Source of the DNA: Antilocapra americana
Lineage: Eukaryota; Chordata; Mammalia; Artiodactyla; Antilocapridae
Length of the DNA stretch: 64,000 nt
Assembly: GCA_007570785.1 (NCBI GenBank)
Contig: ML660201.1
Coordinates: 44,292,473-44,356,472 of the forward strand
Direction: 5' to 3'
A model generated the notes under the pieces. It worked only from the letters and a program-made list of their open reading frames with translations, ran no database searches and was not told where the DNA came from. The position numbers were made by a program, and so were the translations under genes. Below are positions 1 through 12,800 of the stretch, in pieces (positions within the stretch are counted from its first letter, which is position 1; every line of letters begins with the position of its first letter).

Positions 1-80
1 TCCCTGACCAGGGATTGAAACCAGGCCTCCATTAGTGAAAGTGTCAAGTTCTAACCACTGGACTGCCAGAGAATTCCCTG
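1..80 (-). repeat. CHR-type (tRNA-Glu-derived) SINE, partial
   Basis: The plus strand shows the reverse complement of the tRNA-like head: CCCTGACCAGGGATTGAA near the start, then TAACCACTGGACTGCCAG and GAATTCCCTG. This is the usual antisense pattern of ruminant CHR SINEs. The element runs off the window edge. Confidence 0.8.
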
Positions 81-2073
81 TATTGAAGGTTTAAAGACTA
101 CTGGTCCCTGTGCTAATTGATCCTCAGATACCAGGAAATATTTTCAATGACTTAACCTATGATGAAGACCTGTGGTAGAAAAGCAGATCCACATAAAGAA
201 AAAATGCAAGGAGACTTGCATTTCCTTTTTCAACGTTATACCTGTCCTCTGAGCCTGGGAGCCTTTGCTGAAGAGAGGAAAGGAAGACTGCTGCAAAGAA
301 CTGCTTTCTGAGGCTGCCAGAGCATCCCTGCTAGTAATTACTCACCTTTTGCACTAATTCAGAGACTGTTTCCCCAGCATGAGACTGGAGGTAGGTCGGA
401 AGTGGTGCTTTGCTGTAGAATGTGAGGTCAGCAATGGAAGGACAGAGTAGGAAAAGCTCAGAAGTAGAGTACTCTGAAGGGGTTGTAACGAGTTATTTAT
501 GAGTATTGAAAAATGACAAAATGCTGGAAAGAATGGTGGTTGTATGTAAAGTCAGTCTTCTCTGTCTTTAAGTCACAGAGTAGGTTTCTTAATAATCAGT
601 GCAAATTGAGGGAGACAAGATGTCACACACCCTGTTTTTATATTAAATGCCAGAACTAACTATTCCTACTTGAGTCAGTACGCAAAATTAAGACTACATA
701 AACATGGGCAGATTGTATGCAGATACCATTGCTCCTTCTTCCGAAACGATTCAAATGACGGAAGGTGGCTTTTAAAACAAAACAAAACAAACACAAAAGC
801 ATTCACTCCCCTCAGAAAAAGTGAAGGAAACAGTGGAAGAGAAGATGATGGCAGTTAAAATTTGGAAGCTAGAAAAATTGATAGATAAGTTGCTAATGCT
901 GGCTTCAAGGCTAGCTTTGGATAAAGACCTTAGCAGGCCATTTCCTGTCGAGAAAGGAGCAAGCATTAAAATGCTATATACACCTGAAAAATGAAGGTGC
1001 ATGCAAGCCTGGAAACAAAAAGTTTAGTTGAAAGTCTAAGGGAGTTGAACCTCTAGATTACCTCTCCACCCTTCCTCTGACTGTTCGTCCCTAAAGTGTC
1101 CAGACTCAGGGACATCAGGCTGACCTAAGGGTTGGGATATGGTTTTGAAGAGGGGAGTTATGAAAGGATTTATACCAAATAGTGAGATGCCTGACCTTCT
1201 AAACTTCTGATCTCCTAGAATAGCTTTTAATTTTGAGACAGAATTTTTCTCTGGAGAAATGCAGCAAGCAGTGGGGGAAAACTAAAGATAACATCTGGTC
1301 CTCAGTGAAATCCATCATTCACCCAGCTCTGTGTATGCATGGAGAGCTTCCAGTCAGCTTTTTAAGTGTTTTAGTTTTAAACAGAAGCAGATATTTATTT
1401 AAATGGGACCAAATATTTAAGTGAAATCTCTCTAAGATGTTAACTTAAAGAACAAAACAAACGACAAAAGGAACCTTAGTGGAAACAGAAAAGTACAGGC
1501 TGCAGAAGAAATTTTAGGCTTCCCAGCCTGGAATTAGTCCTCTGTGGCCCCACACTGTGCCTGCCCTCTGAATCATCTGTTTTCGTGAAAGGTAGCACAC
1601 GTTTGTACCTGAGGTATTTTATCAGCCTGTTTCCTGTCTCTAGAGTTTGGGGAGCTTACCAGCCTTCTTTCATTTTGTACCCTTTCTGTCCCTTTCAGGC
1701 CCATGTTCTGGTGGTATTAAAATTTTCAAGAACCTTGTAAATCTACTGCATATGTCACAAGGATTCATTTGATTAATCAACTACTAGATAACATTTTCCA
1801 CCAAAATTGCTAAAACTTAAAAAATTTATAATACCAGTATTAGAGAGTGAATGGAGAAGCAGACCCCCCCCCCTTGTAGCCAAATAGTGATGGATTTAAA
1901 TTGGTATAGACTTTGGGGGTCAGTTTGGAACATGCATTTAAAAATATTTAATGTGCTTATTTCCAGATCTTCCATTTATGAAAAATTATCTGAAGGAAGT
2001 AATCAAAGAAATGGGCAAAGCTTTTTACTAAAAAAAAAAACCTATGGTGTTTGTAAATGATGGGTTATATGTT

Positions 2074-2870
2074 GTTTAGTTCCTCAGTCACGTCTGACTC
2101 TTTGTGACCCCATGGACTATATAGCACGCTAGGCTTCCCAGTTCTTTACTATCTCCCAGAGTTTGCTCAGATTCATGTCCATTGAGTTGATAATGCTATC
2201 TAACCATCTCATCCTTTGCTGCCCTCTTCTCTTTTTGCCTTCAGTCCTTCCCAGCATTAGAGTCTTTTCTATTGTTAGGTCTTCGCATCAGACGGCCAAA
2301 GTATTGGAGCTTCAGCATCAGTCCTTTCAATTAATATTCGGAGTTGATTTCTTTTAGCATTGTTTGGTTTGATCTCCTTCCAGTCCAAGGGACTCTCAAG
2401 ACTCTTCTCTAGCACCACAGTTTGAAGACATTAGTTCTGCAGCTCTCAGCTTTCCTTATGGTCCCCTTTGACATCCATACATGACTACTGGATAAACCAT
2501 AGCTTTGACTTATATAGACCTTTGTTGGCAAAGTGACATCTTTGCTTTTTAATATACTGCTTAGGTTTGTTTTAGCTTTCCTTCCAAGGAGTAAGCGTCT
2601 TCTAATTTCATGACTGCAGTCATCCGCAGTGATTTTCGAGCCCAAGAAAATAAAATCTGTCACTGCTACCACTTTTTTTCCATCTATTTGCCATGAGTGA
2701 TGGGACCAGATGCCATGATGTTAGTTTTTTGAATGGTGACTTTTAAGCCCACTGTTTCACTCTTGTCTTTCATCCTTATCAAGAGGCTCTTTAGTTTCTC
2801 TTCACTTTCTACCATTAGAGTGTTATCATCTGCATATCTGAGGTTGTTGATATTTCTCCTGGCAGTCTGG
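2074..2870 (-). repeat. BovB (RTE-type) LINE, 3' fragment
   Basis: It begins with the Bov-A-like 3' end (CAGTCACGTCTGACTCTTTG) and continues into antisense reverse-transcriptase sequence. A minus-strand peptide at 2409-2672 shows the BovB signature LGSKITADDCSHEIRRRLLL. It ends near 2870 at the usual ATATCTGAGGTTGTTGATAT block. The element is 5'-truncated and carries frameshifts, so it is dead. Confidence 0.92.
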
Positions 2871-2972
2871 AAGCCATTAAAAAATATTCTTTAGCAAAAC
2901 TAAAAGTCTTCTTCAAAAGCATTTGACCTCAGAGGAAATTTTTATGATATTAAGTGTATAAAGGTATAGTTT

Positions 2973-3165
2973 ATGGGCTTCTCTGATAGCTCAGACAGTA
3001 AATAATCTGCCTGCATTGTAGGAGGCACAGGTTTGATCCCTGGAGAAGGAAATAGCAACCCACTCCAGTATTCTTGCCTGGACAATTCCACAGACAGAGG
3101 AGACTGGCAGGCTACAGTCCATCGGTTGCAAAGAGTTGGTCACAACTGAGTCACTAATACTTTTC
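2973..3165 (+). repeat. Bov-tA SINE
   Basis: A tRNA-Glu-like head (GGCTTCTCTGATAGCTCAG, GGTTTGATCCCTGG) is followed by the Bov-A body (CAACCCACTCCAGTATTC, GTTGGTCACAACTGAG). It lies about 100 bases downstream of the BovB fragment. Confidence 0.9.
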
Positions 3166-3643
3166 ATGTAGAGTTTACAGTATATTGTATGAAATACATG
3201 TTCCATGTCTCCTTAGTTCTAAGATTCCATTCATTGTGACATAACTATGTAATAACAGAAGAAAGAAATTTCAGAGGTATTAAGATGGAAAGAAACTACA
3301 TACAAGATTATCTCTAGGATTACATAATTTATGAATGGCTTATTTTCTTCTTTATACCTTTCTGTATCATCCAGAATGACTACAGTGAGCATGTATTATT
3401 AAGATGATTACTTTTATTCTGTAGATACTTTATGTATTTATTTAAATTAATGGCAATTGGTTGTAATTCAAAAAGACAATTTTGAATAGAGACTATTGGG
3501 AATGTGGATATCATACTATTTGTCCTGAATCCTGCCTTGGAGTATCTGGAAAATAATTGAATGTATTAGTATGTATAGTTTTAATCCTGCCTCTGATTCC
3601 CACATCCCTTTCATGAGAACATTTTTCTCTTTTTTAACCTAAG

Positions 3644-3829
3644 AAGCTGAAAAGAGTGAAGATTCCTCAGGAGCTGCAGGCCTCTCAGGCTTACATCGCA
3701 CATATAGCCAGGACTGCAGCTTTAAGAACAGCATGTACCATGTTGGAGATTACGTCTATGTGGAGCCCTCAGAGGCCAATCTACAACCGCATATTGTCTG
3801 TATTGAGAGACTGTGGGAAGATTCTGCTG
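3644..3829 (+). CDS. PBRM1: PBRM1 exon, start of BAH1
   Basis: The acceptor is TTTTTAACCTAAG and the donor G|GTAAGTTC. The exon encodes the linker [12 protein letters not shown] and then [19 protein letters not shown], the first strands of BAH1. It ends inside the Gly codon of the DSAGEKW junction. Human has Ala where this sequence has Ser in VEPSEAN. An alternative acceptor AG three bases further in cannot be excluded. Confidence 0.97.
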
Positions 3830-6800
3830 GTAAGTTCGTTTTAAATTGGGGAGCAAATTGGTGAGATGTAATTATTTTACTCCTTGTTTCTCAGGGAGGG
3901 AAATTGTAACACATTTTATGCCTTTCCACAGTAGTTGTTTTACATTCTTAATAAGTACAATTCAGTACCCACTATATTAAGGAACATAGGATCGAGCACT
4001 GTTGGGCAATGGCATAGCTGAGTCAAAAGAAATGCAACTTCTTGAAATCTAGATGAGATTCATTCATTCAACTGATACTTATTAAAAAAAATCCAAGAGC
4101 CAGACCCTGTAGGATGGCCGAGATTCAGAAGAACAAAAGGTCTGTTTTGTCCCTGGCAAAACCACTCTGGTAAAAGTCACAAATAAAGAAGAAATTGTTA
4201 TAGAGAGACATGTGGCCTAGAATTTGGCTTAGAATTTGATTTCAAAAAGGATACCCAGAACAGTTGGCTTTAACTTGAAACATAGAGAATGAATAGGAGT
4301 TAATGAAGCCAAAACCTAGCAGAAGTGTGATCCAGACAATCCAGTTTTTTCAGCTGTTCATCATATAAAATACCTTTGTATTCTTTAACCCAAGTGCTAC
4401 ATATGTCCTTTAGTATACCTTACATCCTTATTAAAGCACACAGCTTTAGCTGTGTCCTGACCCAGCAGAGTAGAGTAGGTCCCATCCCCTTCCTTGTTCT
4501 ATTTATTTTACATCTTTTACTATAAGGGGGAAAGTAGCATTTTTAGGTGTCATTGTTTCTTCTGAGATGATTCTATTAAGGCACCATGGCCTAAAAGCAC
4601 ATTGCTCGGTTCAGCCCATGCCAGAATGGCTGGAGTATTTGCTCACTTTACAAACAATATGTTATTTCCATTAATGGTAATTCTCTCTCTTTTTCCCTCT
4701 TTGTTTTTGAGGCGAGAAATGGTTGTATGGCTGTTGGTTTTATCGGCCAAATGAAACATTCCATTTGGCTACACGAAAATTTCTAGAAAAAGAAGTTTTT
4801 AAGAGTGACTATTACAATAAAGTTCCTGTTAGTAAAATTCTAGGAAAATGTGTGGTCATGTTTGTCAAGGTAAGAAACTTATTAATCCCCAAACAGTAAA
4901 TTATTTCATGGAGTTCACAACCACAGAAAATTGATATTTATGAAATGAACAGCTCTGTTTAAAACTGTTTGAATTTTTTTAGGCTGTGTCTCTGGCTTTA
5001 TGTAAAGATTTGAGGAAAACTAACTCTGAGCGTAAAGGTGAAAGGCCCCTTGCTGCCTGTGCTATGTAGCTATATGCAGTTAGCTTAAATTTTTTTATAT
5101 TGCCAGACAGATTTTTAAAGATGACATTTTCTGAAGAATCATTAAATTTTCAGTGTGGTTTTAGATAATATGGTGTGCTTTTTGTTTGTCTGTCTACTAT
5201 AGGCACAAGCTCAAAGCTTTAAAGAACTAGCTGTCTGAAATACTAAGGTACTGTCATGGGGACAGTTGGTAAAACTTCAGGTCAGTTCAGTAGTTCAGTT
5301 GTTCAGTCATATCGGACTCTTTGCGACCCCATGGCCTGCAGCACACCAGGACTCCCTGTTCATCAGGGAGGTAAACTAAATAAGCTAAATAGAATGTACT
5401 GAGTAATGCCATTCTATATAAGGAGATACTCCTGATTTCCAACCATTTACCATTTGTTGTTAGTTGTCAGAAAGTCTTAACACTTTAGCTTTTATTTCTT
5501 TGCTTGGTTGGTGTTCTTGTCTGTTTTCTGGTTGATTGGTTTTCAGAAAATTCACCTAATTGATTTTATTCTTATATCCACCAGGAATATTTTAAATTAT
5601 GCCCAGAAAATTTTCGAGATGAGGATGTTTTTGTCTGTGAATCACGATATTCTGCCAAAACCAAATCCTTTAAGAAAATTAAACTATGGACCATGCCTAT
5701 CAGCTCGGTTAGGTTTGTCCCTCGAGATGTGCCCTTGCCTGTGGTCCGAGTGGCCTCTGTATTTGCAAACGCAGATAAAGGGGATGATGAGAAGAATACG
5801 GACAACTCAGAGGACAGTCGGACTGAAGACAGTTGTAACTTGGAAAAGGTATGTAGATAATAGCCACACAGAAAAGTTTTAATTTCAAAACACCCCTTTT
5901 CAAAAATAAATGAATAAAGTATTCAACTTCAGAATTAGAAAAAGAGTAATAATGTAAAACTTTAGCCTAACAAAAAGAAGGGAACTATAAAGGAAAGAGA
6001 AGTTAATATTTGAAAAACATAATAACAGAACTGAAAAGGAGACTTTGATGGGTTCAATGAGCTAAACTACCAACTGTCCTAGTAAAGGAAAAAGAAAGGA
6101 ATTAAGCTCAACATACAAAATATAGAGGAAATTCAAAGATTTGTGCATTTCTGTTAATAAATTTGAAAACCTGAATGAGAGCATTCCCTGGCAGTTCAGA
6201 GGTTAGGACTTTTCACTTTCATTGGCAAGGGCCTGGGTTCAGTCCCTGGTTGGGGAACTAAGATCTCACAAGCCTGTTGGTGCAGCCAAAAAATAAAACA
6301 AAAACAAATAATAATAGTAAAACCTGAATGAAATGAATAATTTTCTAAGGTAATACCAATTAGTGAAATCAAGAAGAGATAACATGTTTAAGTAGATAAC
6401 AACATGGAGAATTTTTTTATTTTTTTAATGTCAGAGCGCTCACTGCAAAATGTACTTGGGTCAGATAATTCCATAGGTAAATTCTTTTACCCTTTAAATT
6501 ATTGCAGGAGTTCCCAGGCAGTCCTGGAGTGATTAAGACTCCACACTTCTACTGCAAAGTGGCATGAGTTTGATCCCTGGTTGGGGAACTAAGATCTCAC
6601 ATGCTATGCAGTAAAGCCAAAAAAAATTTTATCAAAGTATGGAGATCAAAGAAAACTTAACAGTTTGTCTTACCAGGACAGAATAATCTTTGATTTCAAA
6701 GTCTGACAAAATAAAAACAGAGAACTGCAGTTGAGTACCAGTTTATAAATATTGAGACAAAAAATACTTGGGGGAAAAAGAGGAATCAAGTACAAATGAA

Positions 6801-9800
6801 ATCACATTAGTTGTTTGAGAGCAGCATGACCAAGTAGAAGGAAGTTCGTTCTCGGAATGCAAGGATTGGTCAAAATTAGGAAAATTTAGTAATATACTTC
6901 TTTATATTAGTAGATCAAAGGAGAAATTATTTGATAAGGTATAATATTCATCTTATTGAAATTTTTAAATAGATAGTCCCTCAAAATGATTTTTAAAAAT
7001 TGTATATCAAGCCTGAAGTGAAAGGAATTCCTTTGAAAGCTGTATACATGACATAGGTGCTTGCTTTACCATTATCTATATTTTTCTGAAAAGAACCAAT
7101 ATAACTAGACAAACAAAAGTAGTAAAATATTGACAACTAAGAGGCAAAATTATTTTTTTGCCGAGAATGGGGGAGAAAGTAACTGTTAAAAGTGTTTGAA
7201 TACAGAGAATTCAACAGGTAGAAATTTTAGAATCTACATGTAAGTTAATAGCTTTCTTGTATAAACACAACAGTAATTCATAAGATTTTGAAAGTAAAAT
7301 GAAAATGTTGAATAAATTTTAACAGGTGTTATAATAAAAAATTTTGGAAGAAACTATTCAATTCACATGAACCAAAAAAAAAAAATACACTAAGAAATTA
7401 TCTTAAAAGAAGTATTATGGAACCTGTAGGAAGAAAAACAGTCTACTGAAACGTATTGAAGGTTTACTTGAGTAAGTTGTTTTGAAAATTGACAGTACTG
7501 TCATTCTTAGGAAAGAATAAATGCATGACAGTCACGAGAAAAAGAAGAAAAATTGAAAGAGCAGTTGAGAGTGCTTTACCCTGCCAAGTAATATTGCATT
7601 TTACAAAAATACATTTTAAAAATATCGAGTTCGTTCAGAATTGATTAATGAAGGGAATGGGCTTTTCACAATTAAATCCAGACTATAAAGATAGATACTC
7701 AGTCATTCATTTTAGTTTTACATATTTTAACTTTTATTTTGAAATTATTTTAGACTTAACATATGTGAAGAGTGCTTAACAAAGATAGTACAAAGACATT
7801 CCTTATATTCTTCATTCAGCTTCTGCTAATGTTAACACCTTGTAAAGCATAGTACACGGATCAAAACCAGAAAGTTAGCATTAATACTATTTACTAATCT
7901 AGAGACCTTATTCATTTTTCCCTTTTGTCCCATAGTCACCTTTTTTCTTCTAGTTTTATTGAGATATAATTGACATATAGCATTGTAGAAGTTTTAAGTT
8001 GTACTACATAATGATTTGACTTACATACGTCATGATAATGATTACCACAGTAAGGGTGGTAATCAACATCCATCAACACATATACTCCTGCTGCTGCTGC
8101 CAAGTTGCGTCAGTGGTGTCCGACTCTGTGCGACCCCTTAGACGGTAGCCCACCAGGCTCCCCCTTCCCTGGGATTCTCCAGGCAGGAACACTGGAGTGG
8201 GTTGCCATTTCCTTCTCCAATGCACGAAAGTAAAAAGTGAAAGTGAAGTTGCTCAGTCGTGTCCAACTCCTAGCGACCCCATGGACTGCAGCCTATCAGG
8301 CTCCTCCATCCATGGGATTTTCCAGGCAAGAGTACTGGAGTGGGGTGCCATTGCATTCTCCGATCACCTCATATAGGTACAACATTAAAGAAATAGGAAA
8401 AAAAAGGTTTTTTTCCCCTTGTGATAAGAACTGTTAGGATTTATTCTTTTAACATGTTTCATATAATGTACAACAGTATTAATTATATTCATCATGTTGT
8501 ACATTACATCCTTGGTACTTACTGGAAGTTTGAACTTTCTGACCACCATAATCCAGTCCCCCTTCCTACCCCATATCCTGCCTCATAACCACAAATCTGA
8601 TCTCTTTTTCTGAGTTTGTGGATTTGAAATATAATTAACCTACAATACTCTGTTAGTTCCTGGTAACAGCGTAATAATTCAGTATTTCTATATATATTTC
8701 AAATTATCACCATGATAAGTCTAGTCATTTAAACATACAAAGATATTATATAATTATTCCCTGTGTTGTACATTTCATACCTGTGACTCGTTTATTTTAT
8801 AACTGAAAGTTTGTATAAATGCAGTATTTTAACTCATCAAGAAAGGATGGAATCAGACGATATTGGAAAAACTGATAGCTAGTTGAAAAAAGAAGAAAAA
8901 ACCACTTGAACTCCTTTTATTTTCATATTCCAAAATAAGGAAGGTATAAACATTAAAAAAGAATCATAAGTTGATAGCCTAAGTACGTTTATGTTTTATA
9001 CGTATAATCTTTTATTCATTTATAAGCTTGGAATGGATCCTTTGTATATATGATATAAAACTCAGTAGGCACAAAAGAAAAAAAAGATCATTTTCTAGAT
9101 TTACAATTGACAGTATCAGTAAGTTTAATGAAACAGTCTTAGGACTGCTGTTTCTAAAGTACAAGAACTCTTTGAAGTCTAGGAAAGAAATAATACTAGA
9201 AAAATGGGCAGAGGACCAAGTAGATCATTATAGATCAAAAAAACGTAAGTGTTCTAATCTAATAGTTTTTAAAATGCCCAGCACACTGTGGGACAACACA
9301 CTTGTCTCCCATCAGTGGCCTTCTCTTTGACCTTACTGTTTGATAATGGAATGTGTTCCAACATAGTAGTCAACCACAGGCCACAGCCAAACGCCCGTGA
9401 ATAGGAATTTGTCACACATCCATTCATGTAATGCAAACTATGTGGTCAGCAGAAGGAGTTTTAACAAGTTGCAGAATGGAATATGGTTCCATCATTACAC
9501 AGAAAAACCAAAAATCTGTGCTTTATGTTTTATGTATGTGTAAACAACATGAAAAACTATAAATTGGTTAAACTAAACTGGGTGGTTATCTCTGGGGTTG
9601 GATCACAGAAAATTTGATTTTTAAATTTTGCATACTCTAATGTTTAAATTATTTCCAAAAGATGCACTTTTTGTATGGGAAAAAGCATTTAATTCTTCAT
9701 GTAAAAACAAGAAAAAAAATTTTTAGTTTCTTAGAAAAAATATCCATTTTAGTGTCATTAAAATGTTAAAAAGAGAAAAGGAGCTTGGGAAAGAACATGA

Positions 9801-12800
9801 TATTTTGTACATTTTACCAGTATTTCTGGGAATCATAGAGATACTAATTTTAAAAGAGGAAATACCAGTGGAAATCATTGTGGGAATTAAATTTGTTTTT
9901 GTTATTGGAGTTCATTAGTACCCCGTGTCCTGTGTGTGAATTACTTTTTTTAGTCTCATATCTATATTGCAGGGCTAAAATACATCATACCAAGAAATTT
10001 TTAGAAAGATAACTAGAACAGAACCCATTCCTAAAATAAATATGTATTCTTAATCTCAGGGCTTTCTTTTTCACAGCTTCCATTCCTTCTAGTGCCCCTC
10101 AATCTAGCATATGTGTGGTATCTCTCTCATTCTTAAGAATTTTCCAAGAAGTCCATTTCAGTATCATATTTGAAATCATAAAGATCAAAGCATTAAATTA
10201 TCTGGGAATCTCAGAAGAGGTTTTTTTTTTTTTTTAAGTTTCTGATATTCTCAGGAAAATGCAGTAGAAAATTTGGGGGTTTTGCAGTTTCCTCAGTTTA
10301 TATGTTTTAGAGCTTTTATATTGAAAACACCTAGTGCTATGCTCATTATCTGCAGTAAATTATGTTTCTTAGTTTCATTAATCAGAAGTATCTTTTCTTT
10401 TTTGCTAAAACTGTAAGAACGATAGTGAACATTAAGTGGTTTTATGAGCCATGTGTTATTCTATGTACTTGGATTGTGTCATTTTAAGCTTCCTAACAAC
10501 CCCATCTGATTTGCACACTATCTTCGTTTTACAGATGATGAACCCAAGGCATCAAGTAGTTTACCCAGTGTCACAGCAGTCAGTAGGTGACAGACCCTAT
10601 AAATTATTCAAAAGCAGAGTATATGTGTTTCTGTCACAGAGGCTATACTGTTCCTTTTCATGTTAGAATAAATCAAAATGATAAAATTTTTAAATTAGTT
10701 GTTAATATGCAGAAGTTAAGAACTTAGTGAATATGGTGAAGAGGAAGTTTGTATAGTATTTGCTCCTTCATAACAGTTGAATGAAGCTGTTTCTAAAATT
10801 AAGTCTTCGTTGTTTGTTGGGTTTTTTTGGGGTTTTGGCTAAAGTCGCCGAGAATGGGAAAAGGAAGGAGAGAGTAGTAAAAGGATCTTTGAGTAACATT
10901 TTATGAAAATTAACTAGAAATTTTAAATAGATACAGTATTTGATAAGATTTAATTTCAGTAACTTAAACTTTTGGTTTCCTGTTTATTAGTTTCTACTTA
11001 TGTTTTTCTTTAAGTTAAAATGAAGGAACGTCTGCTTTGCCTTCGTACTTTCTCTTCCAACTCCTTGGTTGTCAGCTCCCTGTCTTTAACTGGTTTCCTT
11101 TAACAGGAGAAAGAAGATGTCCCTGTGGAAATGTCGAATGGTGAGCCAGGTTGCCACTACTTTGAGCAGCTCCGGTATAATGACATGTGGCTGAAGGTTG
11201 GCGACTGTGTCTTCATCAAGTCCCATGGGCTAGTGCGTCCTCGTGTCGGCAGGTGAGCATTTTGAGTTAAGAGAGGACAAGGTTTGGTTTGAGAGATTTG
11301 GTACCAGTAGGAATTCACTACTGTTTAGGATGAAGACCAAAGTCCCTCCCTTGGGAACATCACCTACCTCCTTTCATACCACATTCTCCCTGCTTTTGCC
11401 TCACCACACTTCCTCTCATGAATCCTGTTGTCTTTTTTTCTTTTTCTCCTCTTGCATTTACTGAACTCTTCAACCCAGAAATCTCCCTGCCAATTTCATA
11501 TGGTGAACTCTTTAGCTTAAATTTGAAATGGCACTTCTTTGAGGAAGCCTTTCCTATCTCCTCTAGACTGGATTAGGTCCCCCTATTATGCATTCTCAGA
11601 GTTCTGTGTATTTCCTTCTCTTCAGAACACATATCAGTTGTATTATCAGGCTTCCATATGAGACTACAAATGCCCTGAGAGTTATAGGCCCTTGCTTTTT
11701 GAGCAAAAAAGTGACACATACCTTTATATCCCCTGCTCTAAACATAGTGCATGAGGCTCAGATACCTGATAAAACAAGTAAATGGGTGAAAGTATGATTG
11801 GATGGCATAGAATAGCAGTAAAGGAGTTTAGGGAACAGGGCTGGGCAGTAGAGGATATTAGTTAAGGAAAGTAATTGATTCCAAGAGATCTTGATGTAAC
11901 TCCCAGCCCTGTCTGTTTAATGTTCTTAGGTAAATTATTTACCTCTCTGGACTTCAGTTTCCTCATTGTATTTGTTCGTCATTTATTAATTGTTTATTTT
12001 ATATGTACTATTTGCTGAGTTCTATAGATACATTAGTGAATTTAAGAGAGACAACTATCCTTAGTCTCCTGGATCTTTTTTCTAGTAGGAAGACAAACTG
12101 TAAACATGAGTAAGGTGTATAGTACATTAAATTATGATGTATGCTATGGAAAGAAATAGAGCTGGATATGGGAAATGGGGAGTACCATGGTCAAAGTAGG
12201 GTGTTTGAAACTTTACGTAGGCTGGTGTATAAATCCTCACTAAGAGTTCGCAGTTGAGGCAACACTTGAAGGAACCAAGGAAGTGAATAATGTGAATATC
12301 CAGGGAGAAAGCTTTCCGGGGCAAAGAACAGCCAGTGCAAAGACTAGAGAGAGAAGCATGCCTGGGCTATTCAGATCAGAGCTTGTGACAAAGGGAGTGG
12401 GCAATACTTGAGTTAGGTAGGAAGTACATGAGCCAGGGGATATAGTGCAAATTGTGTGAGGCTCAGAAACTACTGAAGGGACTTGGACGTTTACTGAATT
12501 AAATGAAATACCATGGATTATTTTAAGTGCAAAAATGGCTTTTTTTCTTTTCCCCCCTCTGCACTCCATGGCATGTATGATCTTAGTTCCCTGACCAGGT
12601 GTCAAACCTGTGTCCCCTGCAGTGGAAGTGCAGCGTTTTAAATACTGAACCACCAGGGAAGTCCCCAGAAGTGACATCTGACTTTAGGTCTTAGCAGAAA
12701 GGCTCTGTCTACTGATTATTAAGAATAGAGTCAAAGTTAGAAGGGCAAAATCTGCTAGGAGGCTGTTGCAGTAATCCAGGAAAGAATGATGGTGTCTCAG

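Larger units (their letters stand above)
1..3643 (+). other. PBRM1: PBRM1 intron (3' part), upstream of the first visible exon
   Basis: No coding exon was recognised here. The first visible exon starts with two bases that complete a split codon, so an upstream exon exists outside the window. The stretch holds an antisense CHR-type SINE end (1-80), a BovB fragment (about 2074-2870) and a Bov-tA SINE (about 2973-3165). The rest is AT-rich unique sequence. Confidence 0.75.
5849..11106 (+). other. PBRM1: PBRM1 intron (5.26 kb)
   Basis: It contains two CHR SINEs (about 6182-6310 and 6507-6630), a Bov-A2 SINE (about 8091-8362), a MIR (about 10420-10650) and a poly-T run near 10221. The remainder is AT-rich. 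The segment around 7940-8090 and 8365-8830 resembles old, diverged L1 sequence but was not resolved. Confidence 0.75.

Noticed and set aside
2973..3165. tRNA-Glu-like segments in Bov-tA and CHR elements as tRNA genes
   Set aside because: They are SINE heads fused to Bov-A or A-rich bodies, with degraded cloverleaf stems and many copies in the window.
8237..8437. Small open frames with [24 protein letters not shown] peptides
   Set aside because: These are chance translations of Bov-A/BovB sequence, seen at many SINE positions in the window (for example 12853-13059, 32463-32666, 57395-57643).
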